Shown: one piece after another, positions 44,688 through 55,006 of the stretch
Position numbering within the stretch: position 1 is the stretch's first letter
Layout: the number at the start of each line of letters is the position of its first letter
Origin: Hydrangea macrophylla
Taxonomy: Eukaryota; Streptophyta; Magnoliopsida; Cornales; Hydrangeaceae
Assembly: GCA_033977485.1 (NCBI GenBank)
Contig: CM066982.1
Span: 37,860,218 to 37,924,217 of the forward strand
Length of the DNA: 64,000 bases
Reading direction: 5' to 3'
The notes under the pieces: generated by a model
Told to the model about the DNA's origin: nothing
Database searches by the model: none
The model's input: only the letters and a program-made list of their open reading frames with translations
Position numbers and translations under genes: made by a program

Positions 44688-44817
44688 TTCGAGCGATCGA
44701 ACAATGTTCGATCGATTGAGAAAAGGCAAAGTTCGAGCGCTCGAAACTATTTCGATCGATTGAGAATGTGCAAGGTTCGAGCGATCGAACCTATCTCGAT
44801 CGATCGAGAACAGCGAA
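44688..44817. promoter_or_regulatory. TCGATCGATCGA-type cluster, six copies, in the 5' UTR intron
   Basis: Six motifs of the same type as in the LTR lie inside the proposed 5' intron of the 457-residue gene. Confidence 0.6.
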
Positions 44818-45163
44818 TGTGCGGGAACCATTTCCGAGAACAGAAACGGCCCCAAACACAAACAAAAACACGACAAATAAGAAAAGAAGAGGCCTAAAAA
44901 CACAATGGGGGCACGCCCTCAAGAAATGGAAACAAGTGAAACGAGAGGGGAACTCGAGGTCTTACCTCGAGTTGCGTGTAGTGGTGAGGATGCCGGAGTG
45001 GAGGGTGATGATCTGGGGAGGGAGAGCTCCTTGAATAACCGAGTGGAATGAAGGGAGACCAAAAATCGCCACGGGTGTGCTCCTCTGCGCTCAATCGCTC
45101 GAGAGTGATGAAGGAGATGAAAATACTGAGGAAATGTACGCTGGAAGCCTCGGTTAAATACAA

Positions 45164-45284
45164 AGCTCGATCGATCGAGATTGTTCGATCGATCGAAACT
45201 TAGATCGATTGAAAGTGTTCAAGCGATCGAGGATAAAAAATCGTCGATCGATCGAGATACATTCGATCGATCGAACTTGGAAAT
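45164..45284. promoter_or_regulatory. TCGATCGATCGA-type cluster, six copies, upstream of the extra gene
   Basis: Six motifs lie just upstream on the minus strand of a TATTTAA-like box (45155-45161, minus) that could start the mRNA of the 457-residue gene. Together with the intron cluster this repeats the two-cluster layout of the LTR. Confidence 0.55.
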
Positions 45285-45605
45285 TCCAAGATATCACAGA
45301 ATGGATGAAATAAGTACCCCCAACAGATCTAAAATATTCTGGACAAACAGCAGAAAGAAAAAACAGTGCATAAACAGGGCCTGTAAGCCAAAAACTCATC
45401 CTTACACTAGAAAAATTGCAATTTGATAGAAATAAAACCTTTTAAAACCATCCAAACTACACAGTATTGCCTCCCAATTGGTACTTAAACCTTATTTAAC
45501 TAAAGAAAACTAAAATAAAACTAAAACCAAAAACATGTCTGTCAAAGATTACACTCCAATTGCTAAACATAAAAGGAAATGAATGAAAACAACTGGAGGG
45601 TGGCA

Positions 45606-46551
45606 CTATTCTTCGAGTGTGAAAAGATCCTCTTCCACAATTGCTTCATGCCGCACCAAATCTTCAAAAACGGAGTCCAGGCTCGATGATTCCCTTTCCC
45701 AGAATAGTCGGAAAGCAGCAAGGACATCATCGAACAAATCTGGAGTCTCTAAGGAAGTGATAGCATTATCAAGAGGTGATCCGCATGGAGATAGAGATAA
45801 CGGAGTGATATTGCGCAATGGACATTCCTCTTGTGGCGGAGTCTGTGGCCGTTGAATGTATAAGCCATGAAAGAGCTGATGTGGAAGGAAAATAGGTGGG
45901 TACGGAAGATTCATAGTGACAATCCTGACAAAGAAAAGAAAAACAAAAATCATAAAATAAACAAAACGACAACAAGATAACGGAACAAAAGAAATACAAT
46001 ACGAAAGGAAAAACAAGGAACAGAAACAAACAAAACACAGAAAAATGACCAAGTTCCAACCTCACTATCGGCAGAGATTCCCAAAATGCACTAGCAGGCA
46101 AGGGGCATTGAAGCCTGAAAAGCAAATAGCTCAAGTGCACATAGCGGTATGGGACCAACTCAAGCATGAGGAAATCATCCACGAAAACAAAGACGGCATT
46201 GTGGCGTTCTGGGACGACATCCTGGAGGATATGATCTTCCCATGGCTCCCACATATCATCGTTTTCCCATTGGGCCATGAGGGCATCATCCACCATTCTC
46301 CCCATGTACAGGTCGTCTTCGTCATCCAACTCCTCCTCATTAGGAAAATCCATATTTTCAAACGGATTGATGTCCAGGAGAGCAGGGTCGAATGGGATAT
46401 ATCCGATGGAACCATTGATTCGAGTGTGAACCTCAGGATCATAAGGATGCAAGGGGCAGGGCGTGGGTTCACCCTCAGTCCAGGTGCCACAACAACACTC
46501 GGAATCAGCCCATGAACCAATAGAATGGACATCATCTCCTCGCATATTCAC
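45606..46551 (-). CDS. Extra spliced ORF in element F, acidic, unknown function
   Basis: Proposed exons are 46061-46551 and 45606-45924, with intron 45925-46060 (minus: donor GTTGGA, pyrimidine-rich tract, acceptor TTTGTCAG). The spliced frame stays open. With the ATG at 46545 it encodes about 267 residues; the exon follows its own acceptor (GCTGCAG at 46552-46558), so an upstream exon may add residues. Exon 1 encodes a Cys cluster (SECCCGTWTEG) and acidic NEEELDDEDDLYMGR; exon 2 ends in acidic VEEDLFTLEE. Reading through the intron gives a false hydrophobic stretch. The donor is weak, so splicing is a proposal. It sits directly downstream of pol, where subgenomic spliced genes of Athila elements lie. 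No family recognised. Confidence 0.5.
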
Positions 46552-46697
46552 CTGCAGCAGAGTGGTTTAAGGAATAATGGATTAGAACTAAATCACAATT
46601 ACGAAAGAAAAAACAACTAAACACAAAAGAAAGAAAGAACTAAAGTGCAAGGAAAGAAAAGAAATACAACAACAAGTTGGAATTCCACTTGAGATTT

Positions 46698-49600
46698 TTA
46701 AGTGGTGAAATAGGTGGGCTCATCCAGCTGGATGTGCTCCACTTCAGTGCGAAAATTCTCCAAGAACGGCTTCAATCTTTGGCCATTGACCTTGAAACAC
46801 TCATCGTTCTTGGGATTGACAATCTCAACCGCCCCATGTGGAAAAACAGTCTTTACGATGAACGGGCCTGTCCACCGGGAACGGAGTTTTCCTGGGAAAA
46901 GATGGAGGCGAGAGTCATACAGCAACACTTTCTGCCCTGGCTCAAATGATTTACGAAAAATCGTACGATCGTGTCGAGCCTTCAACTTTTCCTTATGCAA
47001 CTTTGCAGAGTCATACGCATCTCGTCGTATTTCCTCTAGCTCTGCAAGTTGGAGCTTGCGTAGCTGACCTCCCTCTTGAATATCAAAGTTCAATGAGCGT
47101 GTCGCCCAATAAGCTTTATGTTCAATTTCAACCGGAAGGTGGCAAGCTTTCCCGTAAACTAGTCTATACGGGGACATTCCAAGATTCGTCTTATAGGCAG
47201 TACGGTATGCCCATAACGCGTCAGTCAATTTGTATGCCCAGTCTTTTCGATTGGAACTAACCGTTTTCTCGAGAATATGCTTGATTTCTCGGTTAGCCAA
47301 TTCTGCTTGCCCATTTGACTGTGGATGATAAGCAAGAGCGATTTTATGATGGACTCCGTATTTCTTGAGAAGTGACTCCAAGGGCTTATTGCAGAAATGC
47401 TTGCCTTGGTCACTTAGTAAAGCTTTCGGAGTACCAAAACGAGACAGAATATGTTCTCTAAGAAATGACATGACCGTTCTGTGGTCATTTCGTCTTGTTG
47501 GTATCGCTTCTACCCATTTCGATACATACTCCACAGCAAGGAGTATGTACTCACAGTTATTCGACTTGGGAAATGGGCCCATAAAATCTATGCCCCAACA
47601 ATCAAATATTTCAATTGTGATGATAGGGGTTAGAGGCATAGAATTCCTTTTAGAAATGGTTCCAAGCTTTTGACAGCGTTGGCATGTCTTACAAAAGGAA
47701 TAAGCATCTTTGAAGACTGTGGGCCAGTAAAAACCGCTTTGCAACACTTTTTGTGCGGTCTTCTGCGACGCAAAATGGCCACCGCATGCCTCAGAATGGC
47801 ATGACGCTAAGATAACGGTTATATCCTCGTTGGGTACGCAACGCCTGATGACCTGATCAGCACAGTATTTGAAAAGGTATGGGTCATCAAAGAAAAAATG
47901 GCGTGCAAACGAGAGGAACCGTTTCCTATCTTGATTCGACCAATGGGTCGGTGTTTCACCCGTGACTAGGTAGTTTACCACATCAGCATACCAAGGCAGA
48001 CTACTTACTGCCAGTAGCTGTTCATCTGGGAACTCTTCTTTAATGAATTGGGATTCAGTGTTATCGGTAAAAGTCAACCGGGATAAATGATCCGCAACCA
48101 CATTCTCTACTCCTTTCTTGTCCTTGATTGTTAAATCAAACTCTTGGAGTAAGAGTATCCAGCGGATAAGCCGTTGTTTAGCGTCTTTCTTTGACAAAAG
48201 ATACTTGAGGGCCGAATGATCTGTAAAGCAGACGATTGGCGACCCTATCAGGTAAGACCTAAACTTGTCCAGAGCGAATACTACGGCCAGCAGCTCCTTT
48301 TCAGTAGTAGTGTAATTCATTTGAGCTTCATTTAAGGTTCGGCTGGCATAGTATATCACATGCGGCTTATTGTCCTTCCTCTGGCCTAGGACTGCGCCAA
48401 TGGCGTAATCACTAGCATCGCACATTAATTCAAAAGGCAAACTCCAGTCGGGTGCCTGTATTATAGGTGCGGAGGTGAGGAGATCTTTTAAATCCTCGAA
48501 GGACTTCTGGCAACTCTCTGACCATTCGAAAGGTGCATCTTTGACAAGAAGTTGACAAAGGGGTCGAGAGATTGCACTGAAATTCTGGATAAATCGACGA
48601 TAAAAACCCGCATGCCCCAAAAATGAACGAATGTCTCGCACTGTACGGGGGACGGGTAGGTTTGAGATTATGTCGATCTTAGCCTTATCCACTTGGATTC
48701 CTTCATCGGATATTATGTGGCCTAGAACTATACCCTTGGTCACCATAAAGTGACACTTCTCCCAATTCAAGACTAGGTGTTTGTCCTCACACCTCATTAA
48801 AACCTGTTCGAGATTGCTGAGGCAATCCTCGAAGCTATGGCCGAATACTGAAAAGTCATCCATGAAAACTTCAAGGATGTTTTCGACCATATCACTAAAG
48901 ATGCTTAGCATGCACCGCTGAAATGTAGCCGGTGCATTACATAAGCCAAATGGCATTCGTCGGTAGGCGAAAGTACCGAATGGACACGTGAACGTGGTTT
49001 TCTCCTGATCTTCAGGAGCAATCTCAATTTGATTATACCCACTGTATCCATCTAAGAAGCAGTAGTACTTATGACCCGCCACTCGTTCCAGCATTTGATC
49101 CATGAATGGCAAAGGAAAATGATCCTTTCGGGTCACAGTATTTAGCTTCCTGTAATCAATACACATTCTCCATCCAGTGGGGACACGTGTCGGTACTAAT
49201 TCACCTTCTTTGTTCGGAATGACCGTTATGCCCGCTTTCTTTGGAACTACTTGGGTAGGACTAACCCAAGGACTGTCAGATATTGGATATATCATCCCAA
49301 CATCAAGTAGTTTAAGCACTTCCTTCTTAACCACTTCTTGCATGTTGGGATTCAGACGCCTTTGCATTTGCCTTGAGGGTTTGGCGTCTTCCTCCAGATA
49401 TATCTTATGCGTGCATATGGATGGGCTTATGCCTTTGAGGTCAGCAATTGTCCATCCCATAGCATCCTTATGCTTTTTCAGCATATCCACTAGCTTTCTT
49501 TCCTGTTCATGAGTTAAAGCTGATGAAATAATTACAGGATAAGTTTTTCCGGTTCCTAGGAATGCATATTTCAGCTCTTTTGGGAGCTCCTTCAATTCTA

Positions 49601-51895
49601 ACTCCGGGAACTGGAAACTAGAGGGCATTACCAATTTGGTTTTAGGAGGCAGTTGTTCATATGGCATGACCCACATGCAATCGGCTCTATCCTCCTCTAT
49701 CGTATCCATCATAAGACACGTCTGATTTAGGTCAGCATCCAATGGAGTTGATTCTTCAGGCTGATAGTTATCGCCAAATTGTGTCATCACAACTTCCAAA
49801 GGATCTTTGTAGTCGACCAAATCAACTTCATCTTCAATAACCGTGTCTATATAATGGACTTCCTCCTCATCATCGTATTCTTCAGGTTGGGGATTAGAAA
49901 AGATCTTGACATTCAATGTCATGTTCCCGAATACGATTGTCATGATACCACTTCTAATTTTGATTGTGGCATCGATGGTGTTGAGGAACGGCCGTCCAAA
50001 GATAACCGGGATATGTGCACCAGGATTAGACACAGGTTCCGTGTCCAATATCACAAAATCCACCGGAAATACAAACGAGTCTATTTGGACCAGGACGTCC
50101 TCTAATACCCCTCTAGGGTACTTCACGGATCTGTCTGCCAACTGCAAAGCAACTCGAGTGGGTTTGAGTTCACCCAACCCTAGCTGTTTATAGACTGAAT
50201 ATGGCAGCAGATTCACGCTTGCTCCTAAATCAAGGAGTGCGTTGTCTATCTTTTGATTCCCAATTCTGCATGAGACAGTAGGTGTACCGGGATCTTTGAG
50301 TTTTGGAGGCAACTCGTTTTGAATGATCGCGCTAGCTTGGCACGCGACATAAGCATGTTTCTTCACGCTTTGCCTCCTCTTGACCGTGCATAGATCTTTG
50401 AGATACTTTGCATAAGCCGGCACCTGCTTGATAGCATCTAGGAGTGGAAGGTTAATCTTAACTTGCTTAAACAATTCCAAAAACTCCTGATTCTTCGTCT
50501 CATTCTTGGGTTTCTTCAACCGTTGAGGATAAGGTGCAGGAAAGGGGCATTTTGGTGGTTCTTCCTTAACAGATTCCTTTCCCGGCCTTCGCTCAACTTC
50601 TTCTTCTACTCTAGGAGCTTCAAGGTTTTCCTTTATTGGTTCGTCATTAGTAGACGGCTCCTCCTCTCGAGTAGATGGTAGCTCAACTTCTTCATCCAAC
50701 ACTTCCCCTTCTTTGTACACTTCGGGAGTGGACAGAGGTATGCCTTTTTCTATGACTTTTCCACTTCTCAGTGTGGTCACAGCTTTAGCATGTTCTTGAT
50801 TATTAGGACCATTGTTATGTCCCTTGGGGTTCGGAAGTGGTTGGGCAGGGAATGTTCCTCCTGAGCTCTCTTGCCGTGCATCTATCCTCTCTAAAGTGGC
50901 AGACATTTTACTCATCATTTGGATGAGTTGCTGCGTTAGATTGGCATTAGCAAGTGGCTCCTCCTCTTGTACCTTCTTGTGCGGGGGCACATAGGCATTG
51001 GTTTGTGGTGCATTAGAGGGTTGAGCTTGATTGTAATTATTAGTTCTGTTTTGATTGTAATGCTGGGGCGGCCTATTGTTTTGCCCTTGATACTGATTAT
51101 TGTTGTAGGGCTGCTGTTGATATTGATTTTGGGCTCCAGCATTGTTTCTCCAATCAAAACCGGGGTGATTCCATCTATTATTACTTTGAAAAGTATTATT
51201 GGAATTCCCCGCCCCTCGAAAACCTTGCATGGCATTCATCTCTACAGGGGCTTGCTCTTGAAAATATGGCACATTAGGACAATACTGAGTTGTATGTCCC
51301 AACATGTTGCATGTGCCACATGGTTCTTCAGGCATGACTTGCCTAGAACTCTCTCCTTTCATGCTTAACTCTTCCACCTTCTTTGCTAGCTCTGCATACT
51401 TAGTCATGAGGCGATCTTCATTGGTTAGCTGATATAAGCTTTTCTCTTCTACACAGGATATCTGTGATCGTGAGATATTGTCAGAATTTGACCATTCATG
51501 AGCGTATTCAGCTAACCATTCGAAATGGGCCTCAGCCTCTTCAGTGTTTTTTCGCAGAAATGGCCCAGAGCTCATTGTTTCCACCAACTTCTTTGTTTCA
51601 CCATTTAATCCCTGATAAAAGAAGCTGATCGTTCGCCATTTCTCAAACCCATGGTGTGGGCATGAGAGAAGCAAATCTTTGAAACGCTCCCACGCTTGTG
51701 TGAAGGTTTCATTGCTCTTTTGTTTATAGGAATTAATTTGACGCTGAAGATCTGTGGTCATGCGAGTAGGATAGAATTTCTTCAGAAATGCGGTGCTCAT
51801 CGCATGCCAGGTGAAAATTGAATTAGGCTTTTGGGAGTGAAGCCACGCCTTCGCTTTATCTTTCAAAGTGAAGGGGAATAGCATTAAATGCGTCA
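46698..51895 (-). CDS. gag-pol: Element F gag-pol, lacking the Gag N-terminus
   Basis: The open frame has about 1730 element residues; residue numbers here count from an apparent start in flanking DNA at 51905. Gag core continues from codon about 122, then the CX2CX4HX4C knuckle (196-209). Protease has [10 protein letters not shown] (near 559), the usual Athila variant of the D-S/T-G site. Reverse transcriptase has FMDD at 1014-1017. RNase H has D1163 and TDH near 1228. Integrase has the H/C zinc site, D1440, D1499 and E1535, and ends in a GPF module. The frame is intact, but with gag truncated and joined to element D it cannot make a normal polyprotein. The missing gag start is at 38221-38584 on the other strand. 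Confidence 0.93.
51024..51895 (-). repeat. 872-bp gag segment, minus arm of the inverted duplication
   Basis: It mirrors 38585-39456. Its outer end (minus TGACGCATTT) is the right terminus of element F and happens to begin with TG. Confidence 0.92.
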
Positions 51896-51900
51896 GACAG
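51896..51900. other. Target-site duplication of element F, right copy (GACAG)
   Basis: It follows the last element base (51895) and matches 36420-36424. Element D gag resumes at 51901. Confidence 0.88.
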
Positions 51901-52935
51901 TGCAATTCCTTGCAATATGTCCTAGTTTTCCATAGTTAAAACATCTTCCACTGTTGTTTGGCAGGGCTGTTATCAGTGCTTGAGGTTGTGATCCTCACTG
52001 TTGATACGATTGGGGTCGAATATAAATTTGCTGGGGTTTCTTGGCTCCTTCCCAGGTTCTCTTGTTGCCTTGAAAATTTCCCTGAGGTCTCCATCCTTGG
52101 GTATTTCTTGGTGGATGTGCCTAGAAATTCCTCTATTGAAAGTTCCTTGATGGCTATGGTCGATTCGTCTGTGGTCGCTGTACTGGATATGCATCCTTCT
52201 CTAGACTTACAGCAAGTTTGATCAGTCCTTCAAAACTCTAGTTCAGGTGACCATTCATCATATGGCGAAGATGGAGATTCAGTCCCTGGTAAAATCTTTT
52301 CACCTTCTTCTGCGGTGTATCAATTATATGCTGGGCGAATCGAGGCTGTCGCTCAAATTGTGTGGTATATTCTCTCACCGTCCAATCTCCTTGAACTAAG
52401 CTCAGGAAATTCTTCTCTTGTTGATCCTTTTCATATTCTGAAAAGTACTTCTCTAGAAATCTTCCTTGAATGTTTCCCAAGACATTATCCTTGCAGCCTT
52501 TATTCCTATAGTGGCTCGTTCAGCTTCCCACCAATCTACGGCGGCATAGGTGAGCTGGAACGTAGCAAGACGACGTTTCTCTTGCTCGCTGCATTCCAAA
52601 TGCTTCGAAAATCAACTCCATTTCCCTTATCCATTGCTCGGCTTTCCATGGTTCTGTTAATCCGTCAAACTTCTCAGGACGTAACCTACAAAATTAGCTA
52701 ATAACTTGTCTCTTGTTTACCTCTACTGGAACAGTGCAACTGGGGGTTTGACAAGTCGTTGATTAGTAGCATTGCTATAGGTATCGCCTATATGCTCCAT
52801 TTTCTGCATAAATGCTTCAAATACTTTGGACGGGTCCATTCCTTCTGGAATAGGTGGTCCAATACGCGCTTGGTGATTTCTTAAGGGTCCTAGCATAATG
52901 ATAATGAGCGTTGCCTACAGAAGACACATAGGTTA
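51896..52935 (-). pseudogene. gag: Element D gag, broken
   Basis: The segment 52238-52480 reads FLEKYFSEYEKDQQEKNFLS, VREYTTQFERQPRFAQHIID and GLNLHLRHMMNG, the conserved chromovirus Gag core. The upstream part (to about 52915) has IGPPIPEGMDPSKVF in another frame, and the C-terminal basic/knuckle region lies at 51901-52200. Several frameshifts and stops separate the parts. It continues at 36420 on the far side of element F. A possible splice acceptor (minus CTTCTGTAG) lies at the 5' edge, near 52918. Confidence 0.85.
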
Positions 52936-53273
52936 GCTAAAAGTCTTCTCGTAGAAATGAAATGAGATAGGGCGAGAAACAACAAGAACTAGCAGTTCTA
53001 CTAAACAACATATCAAATAACCATACGATCAAATAACAAAAGTACTGCTCATATAAATCAAAAGATGTACTGTATAGTACACACTAGTCAAACTATATAC
53101 CATGTGGGATAAAGCGAAAATAGTACTAAGGTCAACTATTACAATACTACTACTAAAGATAATATCTATACAATGCTATGATCAAATAGCTATCTCTCAA
53201 GTACCCAAAAATCTGGTGGACAACATGTCCTGATATATAAAACTAACAAAAACTAACTCCGATAGGTCCTGAC
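52936..53273 (-). other. Noncoding spacer between the acidic ORF and element D gag
   Basis: AT-rich, no coding potential. It may be an intron or the 3' UTR of the upstream reading frame; no domain or repeat is seen. Confidence 0.5.
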
Positions 53274-53953
53274 TCAAAGATCGTCAGTGTCTGATCCTGA
53301 TGATGGTACCTCGTCCTCTAAATCGATATCCATCTCCTTAAGTGGATCATCCTCAACATGTGCGACGACATCTCCAACTACTACTCCCATGTCCTAATCC
53401 TCTATCACCTCTGCATCAGCGTTCTCCATCGCGTCTGCTATCGCCTAGTTGGCAACCTCAACTACTATTGCGGCAAATCCGTCGGCTATATCAGGAGCTC
53501 CTGCTATCACAGCCTCTCCCATAAGACCAACTTGCCGAGCGACCACCTCAGCTATCCATCCCACTGCTATATCGGCCATGGCTGCCATATGCATAATTGG
53601 TCCCGCCGGTAACTGAAAGATAGCGGGTGCCTCTTGTACAACTATCTCCTCAGGAACATCCTGTTCTATCACTATATCTGCCTCAGCGGCCTCAAGTCCT
53701 CTGGCTCAATCTCAGGCTCTGGCTCCTCATCATGAACATCCTTGGACTCCTCCGGATCATCCTCGGGCTCATCGTCATCTACATCGTCTACATGCTCATC
53801 CTCCGCTAGGTCATCATCATCTATCGGCTCGTCCTCTCCATCCCCATCAATATCCTCATCAGGATGCTCGTCCTCAATCGGCTCAGGCTTTGGGACTGGT
53901 ACATCGAGTACCAATGATTGTTGCACGGCATTAGCTGACTGCCGCAGTGGCAC
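53274..53953 (-). pseudogene. Acidic reading frame upstream of element D gag, truncated
   Basis: Residues are spread over shifted frames: an N-terminal run rich in Asp/Glu/Pro (EDEHPDEDIDGDGEDEPIDD), an Ala/Val/Ile-rich middle (53445-53672), and a C-terminus near LEDEVPSSGSDTDDL with TGA at 53274-53276. No ATG starts it; an in-frame stop lies at the junction with element E, so its start is lost. A separate frame before gag is unusual for a chromovirus. It may be an extra gene or part of another element. No family recognised. Confidence 0.45.
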
Positions 53954-54156
53954 TCATTGAGTGTCACTTTCAACTTGCCGAGTGTCGCGCTGGATACTAT
54001 TTTGAGAAATAAAATTGCTTTTAAAATTTTCTTTGGATCCCTAGAATATCCTAAATGACCTCATTTTTTGAGGACGTATTCGATTCCCTTAAGTCATCTT
54101 TAACATGATAAGATCATTTTGAAAGGACAAAAACACCCCTCCACTTGAAGATTTCT

Positions 54157-54166
54157 CTATAAATAC
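54157..54166 (+). promoter_or_regulatory. TATA box of the element E LTR
   Basis: CTATAAATA lies about 200 bp inside the LTR in a plausible promoter setting, followed by purine-rich GAGAGAATTGAGAGAGAG, a typical R/U5 start. Confidence 0.6.
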
Positions 54167-54705
54167 AAACCCATTTCAAGAGAAGGAAAGTTGGCTAGTT
54201 TTGGTTAAGACATTGAGAGAATTGAGAGAGAGTTTGGAGAGATACAATCTGAATTTCTTCCAGAGGAATTTAGTCTTTGAAGATCAAAAAGCTAACAATT
54301 CAAGGAGTTTGAAAGAATTAAGAAGGAAAAAAAGAGAGGTGAAAAGCTTGATGAAGAGAAGTGAAGAGTACTTGAAGATTGATCCAAATCAATTAAGATT
54401 TAGAAGAGGTAATTTTCTCATCTAGTGTGTTATATTTCCATAATTCAATCACAATTCATAGAATTCTAGGACCCTTTTACATAATTTTTAAAAAGCCTCC
54501 TCCAAACTCATTTCATCACACACCACTTCAAATATGATTGAATTCTCATGTACTTGTTGATTTGGATCTAGATAATCATGGATTGAGTTTTGAAACAAGC
54601 TTCTTAAAAGAAAATTTGCTTTAGATCATCAAGTTGGTTTGAATTTTACCTCTCTTTGTTCGTGCTCTTCTCTCTTTGTTTGAGTTCTTTGAGTTTGATC
54701 TCTTA

Positions 54706-55006
54706 GGGCCTGTTTGGTTGTCCCTTCAAATTGAATGGTTCCATTCAAATTTTGTATAGAAGGTAAAGGCAAAATTCATCATGATGAATTAATCCATTTA
54801 CAAATATGGGAGATTTCACCACATTTCTTCTTATGATGCAATTTGTTCATTTTTCTAGAATGCCAAAATTCATGATTGCAAGCCTCATTTTTGAGACGAG
54901 CATCCGTTTTCTAAATGAAACCATTCATGCTCTTCATCTTTTTATATAAAATTGTGTACGGAAACATGAATGGAATTATTTCATTCAAGGACAACCAAAC
55001 ATGCCC
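54706..55006. mobile_element. PIF/Harbinger (Tourist-like) MITE, 301 bp
   Basis: Terminal inverted repeats begin GGGCCTGTTTGGTTGTCC and the complement of GGACAACCAAACATGCCC, with one mismatch. They are flanked by the 3-bp duplication TTA (54703-54705, 55007-55009). Length, TIR start and TTA target fit Tourist-like elements. It inserted in the element E LTR and has no coding capacity. Confidence 0.88.

Larger units (their letters stand above)
36425..51895. mobile_element. Element F: young, rearranged Athila-like Ty3/gypsy insertion
   Basis: From left: LTR (plus), primer site, 5' part of gag (plus), 12-bp junction, LTR (minus), polypurine tract, 3' region with two extra genes (minus), pol and gag (minus) ending inside gag. 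LTRs correspond base for base under x to 77549-x and gag arms under x to 90480-x, with no indel seen. The left end is a normal LTR terminus; the right end is gag codon about 122. A 5-bp duplication flanks the whole, so it entered as one unit. It cannot be a normal provirus. Confidence 0.9.

Noticed and set aside
51896..51905. Apparent start of the element F gag-pol frame at 51905
   Set aside because: Those first codons are target-site and element D DNA joined by chance; the real gag start is on the other strand at 38221.
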